Part shown: in pieces, positions 61,187 through 64,000 of the stretch
Position numbering within the stretch: position 1 is the stretch's first letter
Layout: the number at the start of each line of letters is the position of its first letter
From: Limnoperna fortunei
Taxonomy: Eukaryota > Mollusca > Bivalvia > Mytilida > Modiolidae
NCBI GenBank assembly: GCA_944474755.1
Contig: OX104113.1
Span: 23,998,432 to 24,062,431 of the forward strand
DNA length: 64,000 bases
Reading direction: 5' to 3'
Position numbers and translations under genes: made by a program
The notes under the pieces: generated by a model
Seen by the model: only the letters and a program-made list of their open reading frames with translations
Databases searched by the model: none
What the model was told of the DNA's origin: nothing

Positions 61187-62705
61187 CAGTACGCCCAGAG
61201 TGTATGGTCACTCCAACACTCTACACAGTGTAGAGTGTTTCACGGTGTTACACCGAAAATTTTGAGTGTAGACACTCAAAATCACCCACAACTTATCTCT
61301 ACCCCAAATTGCAAAAAATAATTGTTTATTCAATTTGTTGTTAGTCACTCTTGCATTACCAACAGCTATAGACTGGTAAAGTCATGTCAATACGAAGAAT
61401 TTAGAACTTTAAAACTTTTTAATAATTTTCGTAAATAAATCGGAACTTGCACTAGAACTGATTTTTTTAAGAACAACTTGATATACGGTAATTAAAGAAA
61501 AAGACAATATACAGTCCTTAGTTCAAGTAACAACAAACGGTATAACAGTGATGATGTGTTTTGTCCTTATTATTTCATAATCATATACATCATATCAATT
61601 CGTTTTTTGCGGCAATACACTAATGTTAACGTTTTCTCTAGACAAGGTGCACGTGACAAAAATAAATACACAACTGTTTTACCACGCGGTCAGCAGAAAG
61701 TAATCGAGGTCAAATATACATTTACATCTTTAATGTACCAAAACCATGAAATAAAAATAGAAGTTTCATTTAAAAAACATTATACACATTAAAAATGTCA
61801 ATCTAGAATCTATTGGTTTATGTGCCAAGTAACTGTTACCGGTATAACGATGATTGTTGTTTTCATCGTTTTAGTTTCATTATGTTTTCACTGAAATAAT
61901 ATGCGAATTAAGTTTCGTTTGTCGAAAAAATTGACAATAGGCAATTTTTCTCCCTTCTCTAGACTAAAGCCACGTGTAACATGTACATACATACACAACT
62001 GACATGTTAAGCCGTGTGCTTTGCATAAAGTATAATTTGGGATAAAAGCTTTACATTTAACTTTAGCATTGCCAAAATTAAAAAAAAGTAAGTTATGTTT
62101 GAAAAAAATTCTTATTCACGTAAAATAGTGCTGACCGAAATAGAAATAAATAAAAATAGGTTTCCAGGCATGCGCACGATTTGCATAAATTCGCGAAGTG
62201 AAAGAAGCTGAACTGTGAATTGTACTAGCACAGCTCACTCTTCTCAGACTTCCAGGATTGCAATAAATCAAATTGTTAACGTTGTTGAAACCATTAAAGA
62301 CGCTAATTAATATTTATAATGAATTTTTAAATATAGATAGACATATAGATAAAGACCGACAAGTTATTTCTACATGCGCAAAACAAAAGAAAAATCGTGA
62401 AGTTCGAAGATTGAACACATTTTAATTTTGTAGTAATGAGAAAAGTAAGACATTAGTTGGTTCTTTGCTTGCAATAAACAATCGATACAATATATTTTCT
62501 ACACCCTGAAAATCCAAAAAACACAGTGTCACACCGTGTTACACCCGAAAGTCGGTACATCAAGGGGATTAATTTTAAGGTGATGATAGATAACAACACT
62601 CTGAAACACTGTGATTCTCCGAGAAAATTTCGGTGATACACCGTGAAACACCGAGAAATTTCTCTTATTTGAGTGTTTGAGGGACCACACACTCTGGGCG
62701 TACTG
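61187..62705. mobile_element. 1.5-kb non-autonomous DNA transposon with terminal inverted repeats
   Basis: The left end CAGTACGCCCAGAGTGTATG is the inverse of the right end (CACACTCTGGGCGTACTG), and similarity continues inward for about 80 bp (TTTCACGGTGT..CACCGAAA). TA flanks both ends (61185-61186, 62706-62707), as for Tc1/mariner-type insertions. The subterminal zones carry repeated CACGGTGT/ACACCGTG words and a palindrome at 61215-61240 (AACACTCTACACAGTGTAGA...). No transposase is visible in any frame; a 78-codon frame at 61556-61792 lacks DDE motifs. Confidence 0.85.
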
Positions 62706-62940
62706 TAAGCACATAGTGGTAAAACATAATTATAAGCAGATAAAAACATATAAGTGGTTGAAACTTAATCATTAAAAAGTACATGTATAAGGAACTAAAA
62801 GTTATGCATACAGATTCAAAGTAAAACATTTTCAGGCAGAGCAGTTAATTATGTAACAAAGCTAGCATAACTATAAGCAACAAAGTAAATGTAAAAAAAA
62901 AGTAAAAAAAAGCATATAAAACAGGTTTGAAGACTTCTGC

Positions 62941-63269
62941 TATGAGGCGGCAGGACATTACCTTCTACAGGCACTGCAATGACATGTTTCCAATTAAGAA
63001 ACACCAATTCGAAATAACATTTTTTAAGGTACCAAAAGTAGAGAAGCTTCTTGTCTGATCTGGAAGGGGTGTTCCACAGCCTTGCAGCCTCATAGCTGAA
63101 ACTCTTCTTACCATATCTTGTTGTTTTAGGTCGGGGAATATTCGCTATGTTATTGTACCTAAAAATTATAAGAATTCTGTTTTATTTTGACAATGTCATG
63201 AAGAAGAACTGGACTAGATTGATGCAAGATTTTGTAGTTCTCTAGTGTCATGGTATTCATTCTACGGAC
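62941..63269 (-). pseudogene. 3' tip of a second LINE ORF2
   Basis: The minus strand reads TMTLENYKILHQSSPVLLHD, a frameshift with stop near 63165, then NIANIPRPKTTRYGKKSF and SYEAARLWNTPSR. The RYGKKSFSYEAARLWN pattern is the usual end of CR1/Jockey-like reverse transcriptase proteins. It differs from the end of the LINE at 57735-61060. Upstream coding parts to the right (63270-63750) are not recognisable. Confidence 0.75.
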
Positions 63270-63789
63270 TTCTAATGATGAAAATATATACCCCCGGTAT
63301 TTATATAAGATGTTTTATATTATACATGTTATAATGATAGATATTTTAACCACTGTTTTGTTTTGTTAATTTTTTAAATATTTTTAAATAGGCAGTTCAT
63401 CATTTGTTTGATATAAATTTATATATGATTGATAACTGTAATGATATTTGAGCTGTATTTGTTGTCCGTCAACACATAGTATTATTTTTAAATGTTGTTT
63501 TGTTTTATTTATTTTAAAACAGGTTTGCCAAATTTAGGTTGTAGAAATTTTACATGGTATTGTTTTTAACGGGTGTTTTGTATTTTCTCAACATGCTTAC
63601 ACCAAATGTAGATTATTTATATCAATTATTTAACTAAAACTAATTGATTTTATAAATTTCTCCTTCCAAGCTAATTATTTTAATTTTTGTAATCATTAAA
63701 GTCATTTTATTAAAGATCAATTAAGAACTAATTGAAGACATTTACTCCATTTTTTATCAGGAAACGTAACTTCATATATAACATTTGTT

Positions 63790-64000
63790 ATTATAATGTA
63801 ATATAAAAAAAGTAGGGAGAACGGACTCATTATCCAGGGCAAATGGACTCGGGTCAAACCTGACACCACGTTATATAATGTAGTTTCTTGGTAGTTATAG
63901 CTCTCGACTGTATATTGTCACACACGCCATGACATACCCATAATCATAGCCTTTATATATCATAACAGACATATAGGCATGTAACACAGTGCTTTCACAT
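63790..64000. repeat. Diverged relative of repeat part A at the window end
   Basis: Contains GAACGGACTC..GGCAAATGGACTCGGGTCAAAC, which resembles the reverse strand of 50220-50275 (GTCCGTTCGC, GGGTCAGTTCGCC), and CACGCCATGACATACCCATAATCATAGCC, which resembles the forward strand of 50161-50200. Cut by the window edge. Confidence 0.35.

Noticed and set aside
1..64000. CRISPR arrays, bacterial operons, ribosome binding sites or rRNA genes
   Set aside because: Nothing of this kind is visible; spliced genes and animal retroelements show nuclear eukaryotic DNA.

Overview
The window is animal nuclear DNA, about one third GC, with many short exons split by AT-rich introns and dense transposon debris. 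The tRNA-headed SINE, the Penelope-like, BEL/Pao and Ty3/gypsy remnants, and the protein types point to a bivalve mollusc, probably a mussel. That assignment is an inference from repeat style, not from a marker gene.

The left 45 kb is a cluster of three subtilisin-fold proprotein convertase genes (furin/kexin type, peptidase family S8B). Gene 1 lies on the minus strand (first exon ends at 14205, twelve supported exons down to 2960). It is head-to-head with gene 2 on the plus strand (16014-28991), 1.8 kb away. Gene 3 (32574-45514) is a tandem copy of gene 2 on the same strand. I assembled genes 2 and 3 exon by exon: 15 exons each, compatible phases throughout, consensus splice sites, and 663 residues each. 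The layout is signal peptide, prodomain, catalytic domain with an intact Asp/His/Asn/Ser set, P domain, one EGF-like domain, one membrane segment and a short basic tail. Gene 1 shares intron positions and phases through the P domain, but no recognisable EGF or membrane exon follows it in the window. The enzymes should act in the secretory pathway or at the cell surface, cutting precursor proteins after basic residues.

Introns and spacers carry mobile-element remains. There are at least seven SINE copies, two with perfect target-site duplications. Three broken reverse transcriptases of probable Penelope-like type lie in introns of genes 2 and 3, and a decayed BEL/Pao pol lies between genes 2 and 3. 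A 160-bp foldback element lies in an intron of gene 1.

From about 48 kb rightward I see no host gene. A near-identical 2.2-kb unit is tandemly duplicated (48871-51090, then 51086-52054 plus 56323-57590). The second copy is split by a Ty3/gypsy remnant on the minus strand (3' LTR, polypurine tract, RNase H-integrase ORF) truncated at its 5' side. Then come a broken CR1/Jockey-type LINE (minus, about 57735-61060), a 1.5-kb terminal-inverted-repeat element without a visible transposase (61187-62705, TA target duplication), and the 3' tip of a second LINE (62941-63269).
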